DNA of 60,512 nucleotides from Candidatus Hydrogenedentota bacterium (GCA_903893795.1 CAITNO010000013.1:1-60512); one strand, 5' to 3'. Shown: positions 1 through 9,665, counted from the first letter of the stretch. Program-made: numbers and translations. The notes: generated by a model not told the origin, from the letters alone.

Positions 1-2
1 GC

Positions 3-2324
3 GCGCCCGGCGCACGGCGCGGCCCCGGCGCGGCCGCTCCGCCTCCCCGGCAGCCGTCCCCCAATGACAAGCCCCCTGCGGCCAACGATGAGTTGACCGG
101 CGAAAAGGCGGCAGAACCGGTTTCTTTCGATTTCCGCGATGCGCCGCTGTACGACGTGGTGGAGGCCATCGGCAAGCTGACGGGCCGCAATTTTGACGTG
201 GACGCCAACATCTCGTCGATGACCGTCACGCTGATCACCCATGACCGCATTCCGCCCGAGTTGGCCTACCAGGTGCTCGAATCGATTCTGAGCACGCGCG
301 GCTACTCGATGGTGGAAAGCGTGGACGGCCATCTCGTCAAGATCATCGCGACGGCCGATGCGACCAAATCCGCAAAGACGCCCCTGATCAACGGCGACAC
401 AAAACCCAATAAAGGCTTTGACGATTTTTCCACCCACATCGTCACCATCAAGTACGCTGACGGCTCTGAAATCCAGCGGGCACTGCAGATTCTGGGCACC
501 ACCAACGCCCAGATAGACGTTTACGCCCCCACGAACACGATGATCATAACCGACACGGCCGACGGCCTGCGCCGCATGCTGTCCTTCCTGGGAGAGGCGG
601 ACGTCCCCGGCCTGAGCACCACCACGGAAGTGTTCACCCTGGAGTTCACCCGGGCTGAAGTGCTTATGAACCAGATCACCCAGGTGCTCGGCGAGGAAGG
701 CGGTGCAGGAGCGGGCGGCGGTGCCCCCCGTCCCGGCCAGCCGCCGATGCCTCCCCAGCCCGTGCGCCCCGTGCGCGCCACACGTGCGCCCGCCCAGCCC
801 GGCGCCACCTCGCAGGTTATCGGCGCTCGGCAGGAAGTGCTGCGCATGGTGCCCGACGAGCGGCTCAACTCGCTCATTGTGGTGGCCTCCGAGGGCAACA
901 TGGCCAAAGTGCGCGACCTGATCAAGCGCCTTGACGCCCCGACGCCCTACGAGGCGAACAACCTGCACATCTACCAGTTGCTCAACGCGGATGCGGAGAC
1001 AGTGGAAGAGGCCATTCAACCGCTCGTCGGCACGGCCCCGCGCAAGCAGTCCGGCGGCGGCGGTGCACCGGGCGGCGCGCCCGCGCCTTCCGGCGGCGGC
1101 GGCGGCGGTGGCGGTGCGACGGATGTGCAGCCCTTCGAGCAGAAGGTGCAGGTCAACCGCTACGACGCGACCAACTCCCTGCTGATCGTGGCCGCCCCGC
1201 AGGACTACAAACTGCTTGAGGCGTTCATCGCGCGGCTCGACCTGCCCCAGCGGCAGGTGGGCATCGACGCCCAGGTGATGGACGTGACCATCAGCAACGA
1301 CTACTCGCTGGAAGTCGACGCCTCTGCGCTGAACGGACGCAGCGGATTCGGTGAAACCGACACCAGCAATCTTATCGATATCGCAAAGAACGCGGCCGCG
1401 ACGGCGACGACCATCACGGGCGGCGCGCGCGCCAAGCTCGCCAATGCCGTGCTTTCCCAGGGTTCCGGCGCGGGCCTCACCACCGGCATTTACAGTGATT
1501 ACATCAGCACTGTCACCAACGCGGACGGTTCAAAGACAAAGATTCGCGTGCCCTTCGTCCCGATCCTGCTGCAGGCCATCGAAAAGCTGACGGACGTGGA
1601 GGTGCTTTCGGCGCCCAGCCTGGTCACGGTGGACAACGAAGAGTCGAGCATCATGGTCGGCCAGGAAGTGCCCTTCATCACCAGCACCAGCACGCAGAAC
1701 ACGGCCGGCATCAACAGCGGCGTCGGCGGCGGCGGCGGCGGTTACTACGGCGGCTACACGCGCGTCGAACGTTCCGAGGTCGGTGTGAAACTCAAGGTCA
1801 CGCCGCAAATTTCCGAGGGCGACAACGTGCTGATAGAGTCGGAAATTGAAATCTCCGACACCGACGCCAAGCAGGTCGGCACGGTCGATGTGGTCGGCCC
1901 CACGATCAACAAGTCGCTGATCACCAACAAGACCCTCGTCAAGGACGGCTCGACCGCCGTAATCGGCGGCCTTATCCGCGACAGCGCCAACCGCTCGAAG
2001 ACCCGCCCGCCGATTATCGGCGACATTCCGCTCATCGGCTGGATATTCGGCAACAAGTCGGTCGGCCGCGCCAAGCGCAACATGGTCATCCTGATGACGC
2101 CCCATATCATCAAAGAGGCCACCGACATGGAGCGCCTCACCCAGAACAAGGTCAACCAGTACTACGACAAGAACCTTGAGGAGCTCTTCAACGCCGGGTT
2201 CTTCAAGAAGGTGCAGCGCAAAGCGGAACTGCGCAACGAGTACAGGCCGACGATGATTCAGTCCGAAGAACTCACGGGCAGGCGCAGCACACAGGAATTC
2301 AAGCGCGGCGACGCGCCGAGGTAA
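3..2324 (+). CDS. gspD: Type II secretion system secretin GspD (5' end outside window)
   Basis: This is the outer-membrane secretin channel of the T2SS. The reading frame is open to the left edge, so the signal peptide and true start are missing. The first visible residues are Pro/Ala-rich. An N0-type domain follows (FDFRDAPLYDVVEAIGKLTG, from about nt 125), then N1-N3 domains and a secretin core with VPFITSTST, AVIGGLIRD and IIGDIPLIGWIFG, and the beta-barrel end VILMTPHII near nt 2085-2110. A C-terminal tail resembling an S-domain/pilotin-binding region follows. Two Gly/Pro-rich low-complexity inserts lie in the periplasmic part (about nt 700-800 and 1050-1115) and a poly-Gly stretch lies in the gate region (nt 1722-1745). 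gspE starts 2 nt after the stop. The family call is firm; only the N-terminus is unknown. Confidence 0.95.
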   Translation, partial: APGARRGPGAAAPPPRQPSPNDKPPAANDELTGEKAAEPVSFDFRDAPLYDVVEAIGKLTGRNFDVDANISSMTVTLITHDRIPPELAYQVLESILSTRGYSMVESVDGHLVKIIATADATKSAKTPLINGDTKPNKGFDDFSTHIVTIKYADGSEIQRALQILGTTNAQIDVYAPTNTMIITDTADGLRRMLSFLGEADVPGLSTTTEVFTLEFTRAEVLMNQITQVLGEEGGAGAGGGAPRPGQPPMPPQPVRPVRATRAPAQPGATSQVIGARQEVLRMVPDERLNSLIVVASEGNMAKVRDLIKRLDAPTPYEANNLHIYQLLNADAETVEEAIQPLVGTAPRKQSGGGGAPGGAPAPSGGGGGGGGATDVQPFEQKVQVNRYDATNSLLIVAAPQDYKLLEAFIARLDLPQRQVGIDAQVMDVTISNDYSLEVDASALNGRSGFGETDTSNLIDIAKNAAATATTITGGARAKLANAVLSQGSGAGLTTGIYSDYISTVTNADGSKTKIRVPFVPILLQAIEKLTDVEVLSAPSLVTVDNEESSIMVGQEVPFITSTSTQNTAGINSGVGGGGGGYYGGYTRVERSEVGVKLKVTPQISEGDNVLIESEIEISDTDAKQVGTVDVVGPTINKSLITNKTLVKDGSTAVIGGLIRDSANRSKTRPPIIGDIPLIGWIFGNKSVGRAKRNMVILMTPHIIKEATDMERLTQNKVNQYYDKNLEELFNAGFFKKVQRKAELRNEYRPTMIQSEELTGRRSTQEFKRGDAPR

Positions 2325-2326
2325 TT

Positions 2327-4063
2327 ATGGATAACGGACAGCCCATGCGCGTCGGCGACATTCTGCTCCGCAACGGATCGATCCATGCGGAGCAGATAGA
2401 CGAGGCCGTTGAACTTCAAAAAATCCGCCCCAAGCGCCTCGGCGAGGTGCTGCTGGACCTGGGATACATTGAGGAAGACGTGCTGCTGCGCGCCATGGGC
2501 GAGCAGTTTGACATTCCCTTTGAGCCGGACCTGCGCGGACTCATCGACCCCTCGCTCACCACGCGTGTGCCCATCAGTTTCATCCGCGAGTACAACATGG
2601 TGCCGTACCGCAAGGAAAACGACACCTACCTCGTGGCGGTGAACGACCCGGTGAACCTGCTGCCGCTGGACGACCTGCGCCTCCTGCTGGACGGCGAGGT
2701 CTCCCCGATGCTGTGCCGCAAGGACGACATCCAGCACATCATCGACCGCTATTTCGAGCAGGCAGGCGGCACTGCCGGCGAACTGCTGGACAGCATCACG
2801 CTCAACACCGACGACGAGGGAAAAATCCACTCGCTCGACCATTCCGAATCGGAGCGCGACCTGCTCGACCTCGCCAACGAGGCGCCCATCATCAAGCTCA
2901 TCAACCTGGTGATTTCCGGAGCGGTGCGCGAGCGCGCCTCGGACATACACATGGAACCCTTCGAGCACAGTGTGCGCGTGCGCTACCGCATTGACGGCGT
3001 GCTCTACGAGAAGTTCACCGTGCCCCGCTCGCAGCAGGCTGCGGTCATTTCCCGCGTGAAGATCATGGCGAATCTGAACATCGCCGAGCACCGCCTGCCC
3101 CAGGACGGCCGCATCAAGATCCGCCTCAGCGGCAAGGAAATCGACATCCGCGTGAGCATCATCCCCATCGCCCACGGCGAACGGGTGGTGATGCGCATCC
3201 TTGAAAAGGGCACTTTCCTGTTCAGCCTGGAGCAACTCGGCATGGACCGGCGCGACCATGAACTCGTGGACAAGCTGATCCAAAGCTCCCACGGCATCAT
3301 GCTCGTCACCGGCCCGACCGGTTCGGGCAAATCAACAACCCTTTACGCCGCACTCCAGCGGGTGAATTCGCCGGACAAGAACATCATCACCGTCGAGGAC
3401 CCGATCGAATACCTGATCCCGGGCATCGGCCAGATCCAGGTGCGCCCGAAGATCGGGCTCACCTTCGCCGCCGGCCTGCGCAGCATTGTGCGACAGGACC
3501 CGGACATCATTCTCGTGGGCGAAATCCGCGACGCCGAAACGGCGGACATGGCGGTGCAGGCCTCGTTGACGGGCCACTTGGTCTTCGCCACGCTGCACAC
3601 GAACGACAGTGCGGGCGCCGTGACCCGTCTGATGAACATGGGCATTGAGCCCTTCCTGGTGACTTCCTCCACTATCGCGATCCAGGCGCAGCGCCTGGTG
3701 CGCCATGTGTGCGACCACTGCAAGGAACCCTGCACAGCCTCCGACTCGGCGCTGCGGGAGATAGGCATCAATCCCGCCGACCCGCGCTCGGGAACGCTGT
3801 TCCGCGGCAAGGGATGCGAGGTCTGTTCGGGCCGCGGCTATTTCGGCCGCACCGGCATCTTCGAACTGCTGGTGATGACACCCAAGATTCAGGAGATGGT
3901 GCTCAAGGGCGCCGACTCGAACGCGCTCAAGCGCGAGGCGCGCCGCGAAGGCATGCGCACGCTGCGCGAGGACGGCGCGCAGAAAGTGCTGCGCGGCATG
4001 ACAACCATCGAGGAGATTCTTCGCGTGACCCGCAACGACCTCGTCGAGGAGGTCGCCGAGTAA
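2327..4063 (+). CDS. gspE: T2SS assembly ATPase GspE
   Basis: This cytoplasmic hexameric ATPase powers pseudopilus assembly. It has an N-terminal MshEN-type domain (residues about 5-70, VGDILLRNGSIHAEQID) and a C-terminal RecA-like motor. The Walker A motif is GPTGSGKST (residues 329-337, Lys335), followed by the Asp box TVEDPIEY and the Walker B region DPDIILVGEIRD. A zinc-binding tetracysteine is complete (Cys462, Cys465, Cys497, Cys500), as usual for GspE/PilB. The length of 578 aa is normal. The ATG lies 2 nt after the gspD stop, and gspF begins 3 nt after this gene, so translation is probably coupled. Confidence 0.96.
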   Translation: MDNGQPMRVGDILLRNGSIHAEQIDEAVELQKIRPKRLGEVLLDLGYIEEDVLLRAMGEQFDIPFEPDLRGLIDPSLTTRVPISFIREYNMVPYRKENDTYLVAVNDPVNLLPLDDLRLLLDGEVSPMLCRKDDIQHIIDRYFEQAGGTAGELLDSITLNTDDEGKIHSLDHSESERDLLDLANEAPIIKLINLVISGAVRERASDIHMEPFEHSVRVRYRIDGVLYEKFTVPRSQQAAVISRVKIMANLNIAEHRLPQDGRIKIRLSGKEIDIRVSIIPIAHGERVVMRILEKGTFLFSLEQLGMDRRDHELVDKLIQSSHGIMLVTGPTGSGKSTTLYAALQRVNSPDKNIITVEDPIEYLIPGIGQIQVRPKIGLTFAAGLRSIVRQDPDIILVGEIRDAETADMAVQASLTGHLVFATLHTNDSAGAVTRLMNMGIEPFLVTSSTIAIQAQRLVRHVCDHCKEPCTASDSALREIGINPADPRSGTLFRGKGCEVCSGRGYFGRTGIFELLVMTPKIQEMVLKGADSNALKREARREGMRTLREDGAQKVLRGMTTIEEILRVTRNDLVEEVAE

Positions 4064-4066
4064 ACC

Positions 4067-5305
4067 ATGGCCGTCTTCGAATACAAAGCACTCTCCAAAG
4101 CCACGGGCAAGACCGTGAGCGGCGTCATCGACGCCGACAATGCCGCCACGGCGCGGCGCAAGCTCCGCGAGCAGGACCTGTACCCCACCTCCTTGAGCGG
4201 GGGCACGGAAAGCGGCACCACCGGCGCCGCGCTCCCCGGCGCGGGCCGCATGTCCCGTGGCCGCGTGGGCGTGCGCGACATCGCCATGATGACCCGGCAG
4301 CTTTCGGTGCTGCTGCGCGCGGGCATGCCCGTTGTCGAGGCGCTCAACGCCATGATCGACCAGACCACCAAGCAGCGCCTGCGCATGGTCATTTTTGACG
4401 TGCGCGAAAAGGTGAACAGCGGCAAGGGTCTCGGCGACTCCATGGGCGAGCATCCGCGCATCTTTTCCGCCCTCTATGTGAACATGGTGCGGGCCGGCGA
4501 ATCCAGCGGCTCGCTCGAACAGGTGCTGGTCCGGCTCGCCGACATTCTCGAGCGCAACGCAAAACTGCGCGCGCAAATCTTCTCCACCCTGGCCTATCCG
4601 GCCTTCATGGGCTGCTTTGCCTTTGCCATCATCGTCTTCCTGATGACCGTCATCGTGCCGCGCATCACCAAGCTCTTCCAAAAGCAGGACCAGGAACTGC
4701 CCAAACTCACCAAGGCGATGATTTCGGTGAGCGATTTCATCGGCCACTGGTGGTTTCTCATTATCGGCGGAGTGCTGCTGATCCTGTTCATCTGGCGCCT
4801 GTGGATCTCCCGCGAGGAGGGGCGCCGCACCTGGGACCGAATGAAGCTGCGCTTTCCCCTTTACGGCGGACTGCACCGCAAGCTGGCCAGCGCCCGGTTC
4901 ACCCGCACCCTGGGCATCATGCTCCAGAGCGGCCTGACCATGCTGCCGGCGCTGGAAGTGGTGAACACGGTCATAGACAACACGCATATTCTGGCCACCA
5001 TGGACGAGGTGAAGGCGGGGGTGCGGCGCGGCCGCGACCTGGCCCAACCGCTCAAGGAAACCGGCCTTTTCCCCCCGATGATGATTCACATGATCGAGCT
5101 GGGCCAGCGAAGCGGCGAGCTCGAAAGCATGCTGGTGCAGGTGGCGGACACCTTTGACGAGGATGTGCGCCTGACCATCGAGGCCATTGTGGCGCTGATC
5201 GAACCTGCTATAATTATTGTGATGGGCGTATTCATCGGCACTTTGGTTCTCGCCATTTTGTTGCCGATTTTCCAGATGAGCACCAACATCGGAGGAGGGC
5301 ACTAA
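4067..5305 (+). CDS. gspF: T2SS inner-membrane platform protein GspF
   Basis: This polytopic inner-membrane platform protein couples GspE to pseudopilin assembly. It starts with the typical FEYKALSKATGKTVSGVIDA segment and has two T2SSF helical domains (about residues 70-190 and 275-395). Three membrane segments are visible: CFAFAIIVFLMTVIVPRI, WWFLIIGGVLLILFIWRLW and IIIVMGVFIGTLVLAILLPI. At 412 aa it has the family's usual length. It sits 3 nt after gspE and 4 nt before gspG in the same operon. Confidence 0.95.
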   Translation: MAVFEYKALSKATGKTVSGVIDADNAATARRKLREQDLYPTSLSGGTESGTTGAALPGAGRMSRGRVGVRDIAMMTRQLSVLLRAGMPVVEALNAMIDQTTKQRLRMVIFDVREKVNSGKGLGDSMGEHPRIFSALYVNMVRAGESSGSLEQVLVRLADILERNAKLRAQIFSTLAYPAFMGCFAFAIIVFLMTVIVPRITKLFQKQDQELPKLTKAMISVSDFIGHWWFLIIGGVLLILFIWRLWISREEGRRTWDRMKLRFPLYGGLHRKLASARFTRTLGIMLQSGLTMLPALEVVNTVIDNTHILATMDEVKAGVRRGRDLAQPLKETGLFPPMMIHMIELGQRSGELESMLVQVADTFDEDVRLTIEAIVALIEPAIIIVMGVFIGTLVLAILLPIFQMSTNIGGGH

Positions 5306-5309
5306 ACCC

Positions 5310-5711
5310 ATGACCGATAAAGACACTCCCCGCCGCGCAAAACGCGGCACGGCCGGCTTCACACTGGTCGAACTGATGGTGGTTGTGGCCATCATCGCCA
5401 TTCTCGCCACCACGGCGAGCATCTACCTGCTCGGCGCGCTCGACGACGCCGACCAGGCCAAGGCCAAGACGGAGATCAAGGCGTTAAGCGGCGCCGTCAC
5501 CGCCTACATGCTCAAGAACAACCGCAAACTGCCGACTTCGCTGGAAGAAGTGGCGCCCTTCATGCAGGGCAAGAAGATCCCCAAAGACCCCTGGGGCAAT
5601 GCCTATATGTACACCAAGGAAGGGTCGCGGGATTTCAAGATCGTGTCCTACGGTCGCGACGGAGCGCCCGGCGGCAGTGACTACGACGCCGACATCTCCA
5701 ACATGGACTAA
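5310..5711 (+). CDS. gspG: T2SS major pseudopilin GspG
   Basis: This is the main subunit of the periplasmic pseudopilus. After a short basic leader there is a prepilin peptidase site (TAG|FTLVELMVVVAIIAIL) with the conserved Glu at +5. The mature part keeps the GspG pattern: a helix rich in Ala and charged residues, the DPWGNAY motif, and a C-terminal segment (SYGRDGAPGGSDYDADI) like the calcium-binding end of GspG. The length of 133 aa is typical. A GGAGGAGGG purine run just before the gspF stop can serve as the ribosome binding site. Confidence 0.95.
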   Translation: MTDKDTPRRAKRGTAGFTLVELMVVVAIIAILATTASIYLLGALDDADQAKAKTEIKALSGAVTAYMLKNNRKLPTSLEEVAPFMQGKKIPKDPWGNAYMYTKEGSRDFKIVSYGRDGAPGGSDYDADISNMD

Positions 5712-5727
5712 GCCGGTTCAAGTAACC

Positions 5728-6582
5728 ATGAACCACGTCCGGCCCAAATACGGCCGCGCCCCGCGCGGTGCGGTTCACGGTTTTACCCTGCTAGAGCTGT
5801 GCGTGGTGATGGTGATCATCAGCGTGGTGGCCGCCATTGCGGCGCCCCAGTTCATCGGGTTGATCTCCTATGGCGAACTGGACGGGGAAGGACGCTGGCT
5901 GGCGAATTACGGCACGGCGGCCATTTCCGAGGCGGCGCTGTTCAAAGCCTCCATCAAAGTGCGCATCGATTTGGACAAGCAGGAGTACCTGGCCATCCGG
6001 CTCATCTATCCCGAGCCCGAGCAGCAGGACAGCGACGGAAAATCCAAGCCGGCGGACCAGATGTCCATGCTGTCCAAGGCCAAGAAAGAAAAGAAGATGT
6101 CGTCATCGCAGATGTCCGACCTCCTGGCCAACAAAAAGGGCATGGACAGCTCCCTCATGGGCGCGTTGCCCAAAGACTTTGACCAGGATTTGGCGGACCA
6201 GCAGATGAACGACAAGTTCGGCCGCTTTGCCCGGGTGTCCCTTGAAACCCGCGCGAAAAACGTTAAACCCAAAGAGGGCATCTTGGACGAGATAGGCCCG
6301 CTCTTCGAGAAGAAGTTCAAGCTCAAAGAGGACGAACCCACCGAGGAACAGCAGGGCGGTGTGCTGGCCCGGCATAAGCTTCCCGAAGGCGTCCGCATTG
6401 TGAACGTGCTGCGCGACGGCGAAGTCCTAAGCAAGGGAACGGTTGAAGTGGACGTCTCCCCCCTGGGCCTGACCAGCATGGCGGCGATGCACATTGTGAA
6501 CGGCGACAATGAATACATGACCATATACTGGGATCCGCTGAGCGGCCGCGGCATTGTGCGGCAGGGAAAACTGGAGCTATGA
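5728..6582 (+). CDS. gspH: Minor pseudopilin, GspH-like, with a long charged insert
   Basis: Position and N-terminus identify a GspH-type minor pseudopilin: prepilin cleavage site VHG|FTLLELCVVMVIISVV with Glu at +5. I chose the ATG at 5728 because it gives a short basic leader and lies just after gspG; the open frame upstream overlaps gspG and is not needed. At 284 aa it is well above the usual 150-190 aa. About 120 extra residues (roughly 95-215) are Lys/Asp/Ser/Met-rich (for example SKAKKEKKMSSSQMSDLL) and look helical. The C-terminal part returns to a beta-rich pseudopilin-like region. The stop overlaps the gspI start (ATGA). Confidence 0.82.
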   Translation: MNHVRPKYGRAPRGAVHGFTLLELCVVMVIISVVAAIAAPQFIGLISYGELDGEGRWLANYGTAAISEAALFKASIKVRIDLDKQEYLAIRLIYPEPEQQDSDGKSKPADQMSMLSKAKKEKKMSSSQMSDLLANKKGMDSSLMGALPKDFDQDLADQQMNDKFGRFARVSLETRAKNVKPKEGILDEIGPLFEKKFKLKEDEPTEEQQGGVLARHKLPEGVRIVNVLRDGEVLSKGTVEVDVSPLGLTSMAAMHIVNGDNEYMTIYWDPLSGRGIVRQGKLEL

Positions 6583-7172
6583 GCACCCGTCGCAGTGCGG
6601 GATTCACGCTGGCCGAAGTGCTGGTGGCGCTCTGCATCCTGAGTACCTCCCTGTTTGTGCTGATTGGCGCGCACCAGTCCGCCATGCGGCTGCAGATTGA
6701 CAGTGAGAGCGCTGTCGAAGAGCGTCAGTTGCTTGAAAGCGCCGTGGCGCGCGCTGAGGTGGCGGTGATGACCGGCACCCTGAGCGCGTCGGGCGATTTT
6801 GGTTCGCGCTTTTCCGGCTATGGCTGGGCCTTCGAGGCCCAACCCGCCGGGTCGGACGCCCAGTCGCAGTTGTATCAGGTGACGGCGCGGCTGCAAACCC
6901 CGGACGGCGAGAAAAAGCTTGATTTCTTCTATTACAACACCGGGCCGACTGACCAGTCGACCAACCGTTCGGACCTCACGGGCAAATCGTCCGTGCGCAG
7001 TGGCGCGCCGAATTCGGGCATGTCCGGTTCGGGCAGCATGCGCCAGATGGGCGGAAGTTCCTCGTCCCGCGGCTCTTCCGGCAGTTCGTTCGGAGGTTCC
7101 TCCTTTGGCGGGTCGCGCGGGCGCTCCTCTTCCCGCGGCGGCTCTTTCTTCCAGAAGAGCCTCGCGCCATGA
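6579..7172 (+). CDS. gspI: Minor pseudopilin GspI with a Ser/Gly-rich tail
   Basis: GspI is part of the pseudopilus tip complex with J and K. The N-terminus has the prepilin cleavage signature SAG|FTLAEVLVALCILSTS with Glu at +5, followed by the GspI-like segment ESAVARAEVAVMTGTL. The first ~120 residues match a normal GspI. The remaining ~75 residues are a low-complexity Ser/Gly/Arg tail (GSSFGGSSFGGSRGRSSS) not expected in the family. The gene overlaps gspH and gspJ by 4 nt each (ATGA), which suggests translational coupling. Confidence 0.88.
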   Translation: MSTRRSAGFTLAEVLVALCILSTSLFVLIGAHQSAMRLQIDSESAVEERQLLESAVARAEVAVMTGTLSASGDFGSRFSGYGWAFEAQPAGSDAQSQLYQVTARLQTPDGEKKLDFFYYNTGPTDQSTNRSDLTGKSSVRSGAPNSGMSGSGSMRQMGGSSSSRGSSGSSFGGSSFGGSRGRSSSRGGSFFQKSLAP

Positions 7173-8005
7173 AGGCGCGCGGTTTCACACTGCTGGAATT
7201 GCTGGTGGCTGTTTCGGTGATGACCGTCGCCGTCGGGATTGTGTACGCCACTTTTGCGTCGGTCATCGACACGATGGCCATGACGCGCGAAAACGCGGAC
7301 CGCATGCTCCAGCAGATGGCGCTGCACCGCAATCTGACCGACAGTCTCTGCGCCATCTATGCCGACGCGGCCGGAGTGCGCGAGGAGTTTCAGCTTGTCG
7401 GCACCGACGGGAGCGGCCAATACGGCCCGGCCGACTCGCTGCGGTTTTGCACTTCGCTCCCCATGCCCGGCGCCTATGCGCTGCCCGGCGTGATGAAGGT
7501 GGTGGAGTACAAGGTTGTGTCGCCCTCGGACATCGACGCGGCGGCGACAGGCTATTCGGGCAGTGACCCGTCCCGGCCGGGGATGGCGCTTCAGATCACC
7601 GAATCCCCCCTCGCCTATGAGGACGGCGTCCAGGGTTCGGTCAGCGGCTCGGATCAGTTGCCCATGGTGAAGCGGGCGATTCCGATCGCCTCTTTTGACG
7701 TTCAATACTACGACGGCACCACGCAGGAATGGACCAAGGAATGGGATTCGCTCAGTGAGCAGCGCCTTCCCTGGGCGGTGTGGGTGCGGGTCAACTTTCC
7801 CCGTTCCGAAGAGGAGCGCGCCGCGGACAATGCCGCGGGCGTCGACCGGGACGATGCCGCCGATGTGGATGTGATGATGACGGTAGCCACCGGAGCCGGG
7901 CTTCAGGGCCCCTTTCTCGACCTCAATCATTTGAGGGTGGATTCCGATTCTGGGGATATGTCGAACGATGTCAAGTCGACCAAGAGCAGCAAAAAGAAGA
8001 AATAA
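7169..8005 (+). CDS. gspJ: Minor pseudopilin GspJ
   Basis: This pseudopilus tip-complex subunit has the cleavage site ARG|FTLLELLVAVSVMTVAVG with Glu at +5. It then shows the GspJ-like pattern of a long N-terminal helix (MLQQMALHRNLTDSLCAIY) and a beta-rich body. At 278 aa it is longer than typical GspJ (about 200 aa). The C-terminus ends in a Ser/Lys run (KSTKSSKKKK). It overlaps gspI by 4 nt and gspK follows 13 nt downstream. Confidence 0.88.
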   Translation: MKARGFTLLELLVAVSVMTVAVGIVYATFASVIDTMAMTRENADRMLQQMALHRNLTDSLCAIYADAAGVREEFQLVGTDGSGQYGPADSLRFCTSLPMPGAYALPGVMKVVEYKVVSPSDIDAAATGYSGSDPSRPGMALQITESPLAYEDGVQGSVSGSDQLPMVKRAIPIASFDVQYYDGTTQEWTKEWDSLSEQRLPWAVWVRVNFPRSEEERAADNAAGVDRDDAADVDVMMTVATGAGLQGPFLDLNHLRVDSDSGDMSNDVKSTKSSKKKK

Positions 8006-8018
8006 CCCCTGCCGCGGG

Positions 8019-9665
8019 ATGGATGCGCGCAATGGGCGCGAGGGTGTGGCCCTCGTGCTCGCGCTCGTGTTTGTGGCCCTGCTGACGGTGCTCATTGTCG
8101 GCTTCTTCTACGAGATGCAGGTTTCGGCCTCCCTCGCCCAGAACCAGGGGGCCGACTTCCAGGCCATACTGGCGGCCAAATCGGCCGTGGCCAACGGCAT
8201 ATCACTGCTGGCAGACGACCAGATTGAGACGGCCCAGAACGGCGAACCCGACTATGACAGCACCATGGATCCGTCGCAGTGGTCCATGGGCCTGCCCTTT
8301 GAGCCGCTCAATGACGCCATGATGCGCACCACCATCTCCGACGAGTACGGGAAGATCAACCTGAACGCGCTAATCCAGCCCAACCCCAACGGTGGCGCGC
8401 CCCAGCGCAACGAGGGACTCATCACGGCCCTGCACAACTTCTTCGCCCTGCGCAGCCAGAGCGAAAAGGACAAGGACCCCGTGGACGCCATCATCGACTG
8501 GCTCGATTATGACGACATGGACGGGGAAGAGCCGGACGGGGCCGAGAACAGTTATTACATGAGTCTTGAGAATCCATATGCCTGCAAGAACGGGCCCATG
8601 GATTCCATTGAGGAGCTCCTCCTCATCAAGGGAATCTCGCCGGCCGTCTATTTTGGCGATTCAGAGCAGAATCAGTTGCCCCTTTCTGAATACCTGACGG
8701 TGAACGGCGACCCGCACGGGCGCGTCAATGTGAACACCGCCCCGGTGGAGGTGCTGGCATCCATCATCGGCGTCCAGAGCGGCAGTGCGGACGTGCAGCA
8801 GGCCCAGATGATCTATGATCAGGCGCGCACACAGCCCTATGAAGATTTGAGCCGACTGGGCGGCCTGGGCAGTGCAGGCGCCGCCGCGACCGGCCAGGGC
8901 CTTGGCACCACCGGCACAAGATCCACGGGCACGCAGTCCGGTCTCGGCGCCGGTTCCGGCCGGATCGGCGGCCTGACGCAAAAGAGCATGGGCGAGCCTG
9001 AGAAACAGCTCGGAGGCGTCGTGGGCGGCCTTGGCGCCAGGGGCGGCTATGGACAGCCCGCGCTGACGGGCACCACCAAGCCTGCCACCAACACCTCGCC
9101 GGCCGCCATGTCGCAGTTGCAGCAGCAGCAGCAACAGCAGCAGCAGATGAAACAACTGTTCCGCGTGAACAGCAATGTGTTCCGCATTTACGGGGACGGC
9201 ATGCTCGACGACGTGCTGGTGCGGATTGAGGCCTACGTCTGGCGGACCCCGCTGGACGTTTCGGAACTGCAAAACGGTGTCGGCGCGACAACCAATCCTA
9301 TGGCCGGTGCCGTTCCCGGCACGGCCACCGGCGTCCGGCAGGGAACCACCGGTGGTGTGGGCGGAGTAGGCGGAGTGGGAGGCGTGGGCGGCATCGGCCA
9401 ATCGCGCACAGGCGGCATTATGAAAGCATCGACCGGCTCCATGATGGGTACGGGCGGTTCAATGATGGGCACCGGCGGCGGAATGATGCAGGGTGGCGCG
9501 ACGGCGCAGACAGGCAAGCCCCTGGCGAGCACCACCGGGGCCGCGGGAGGCATTATGCCCGGCGCGGCGGGGAACGCCAACCTCCAGGCAATGGCGGACG
9601 CCTACGGCGCGCCGCTGGTGCCTGCCGAGCCGTTCCGCATTATTGACTGGAAGGTGATACGCTGA
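8019..9665 (+). CDS. gspK: Minor pseudopilin GspK with low-complexity insert and tail
   Basis: GspK caps the pseudopilus. The ATG at 8019 gives a short leader and a cleavage site REG|VALVLALVFVALLTVLIV. As known for GspK, position +5 is not Glu. The alpha-domain follows, with DYDDMDGEEPDGAENSYY (acidic, calcium-loop-like) and the VNVNTAPVEVLASIIG helix-hairpin-helix segment. The middle and C-terminus carry unusual low complexity: Gly/Thr-rich stretches, a poly-Gln run from CAG/CAA codons (nt 9116-9147) and Met/Gly repeats near nt 9420-9500. At 548 aa it is well over the usual ~320 aa. Confidence 0.88.
   Translation: MDARNGREGVALVLALVFVALLTVLIVGFFYEMQVSASLAQNQGADFQAILAAKSAVANGISLLADDQIETAQNGEPDYDSTMDPSQWSMGLPFEPLNDAMMRTTISDEYGKINLNALIQPNPNGGAPQRNEGLITALHNFFALRSQSEKDKDPVDAIIDWLDYDDMDGEEPDGAENSYYMSLENPYACKNGPMDSIEELLLIKGISPAVYFGDSEQNQLPLSEYLTVNGDPHGRVNVNTAPVEVLASIIGVQSGSADVQQAQMIYDQARTQPYEDLSRLGGLGSAGAAATGQGLGTTGTRSTGTQSGLGAGSGRIGGLTQKSMGEPEKQLGGVVGGLGARGGYGQPALTGTTKPATNTSPAAMSQLQQQQQQQQQMKQLFRVNSNVFRIYGDGMLDDVLVRIEAYVWRTPLDVSELQNGVGATTNPMAGAVPGTATGVRQGTTGGVGGVGGVGGVGGIGQSRTGGIMKASTGSMMGTGGSMMGTGGGMMQGGATAQTGKPLASTTGAAGGIMPGAAGNANLQAMADAYGAPLVPAEPFRIIDWKVIR

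Noticed and set aside
3332..5422. Long open frame (696 aa) on the minus strand opposite gspE/gspF
   Set aside because: It has no family signature or leader, and its codon phase mirrors strongly conserved gspE/gspF; it is a GC-rich antisense shadow.
8870..9570. Tandem DNA repeat array in gspK (CAG/CAA and GGC-rich)
   Set aside because: It is coding low complexity (poly-Gln, Gly/Thr and Met/Gly runs) inside an open GspK frame; no separate element is needed.
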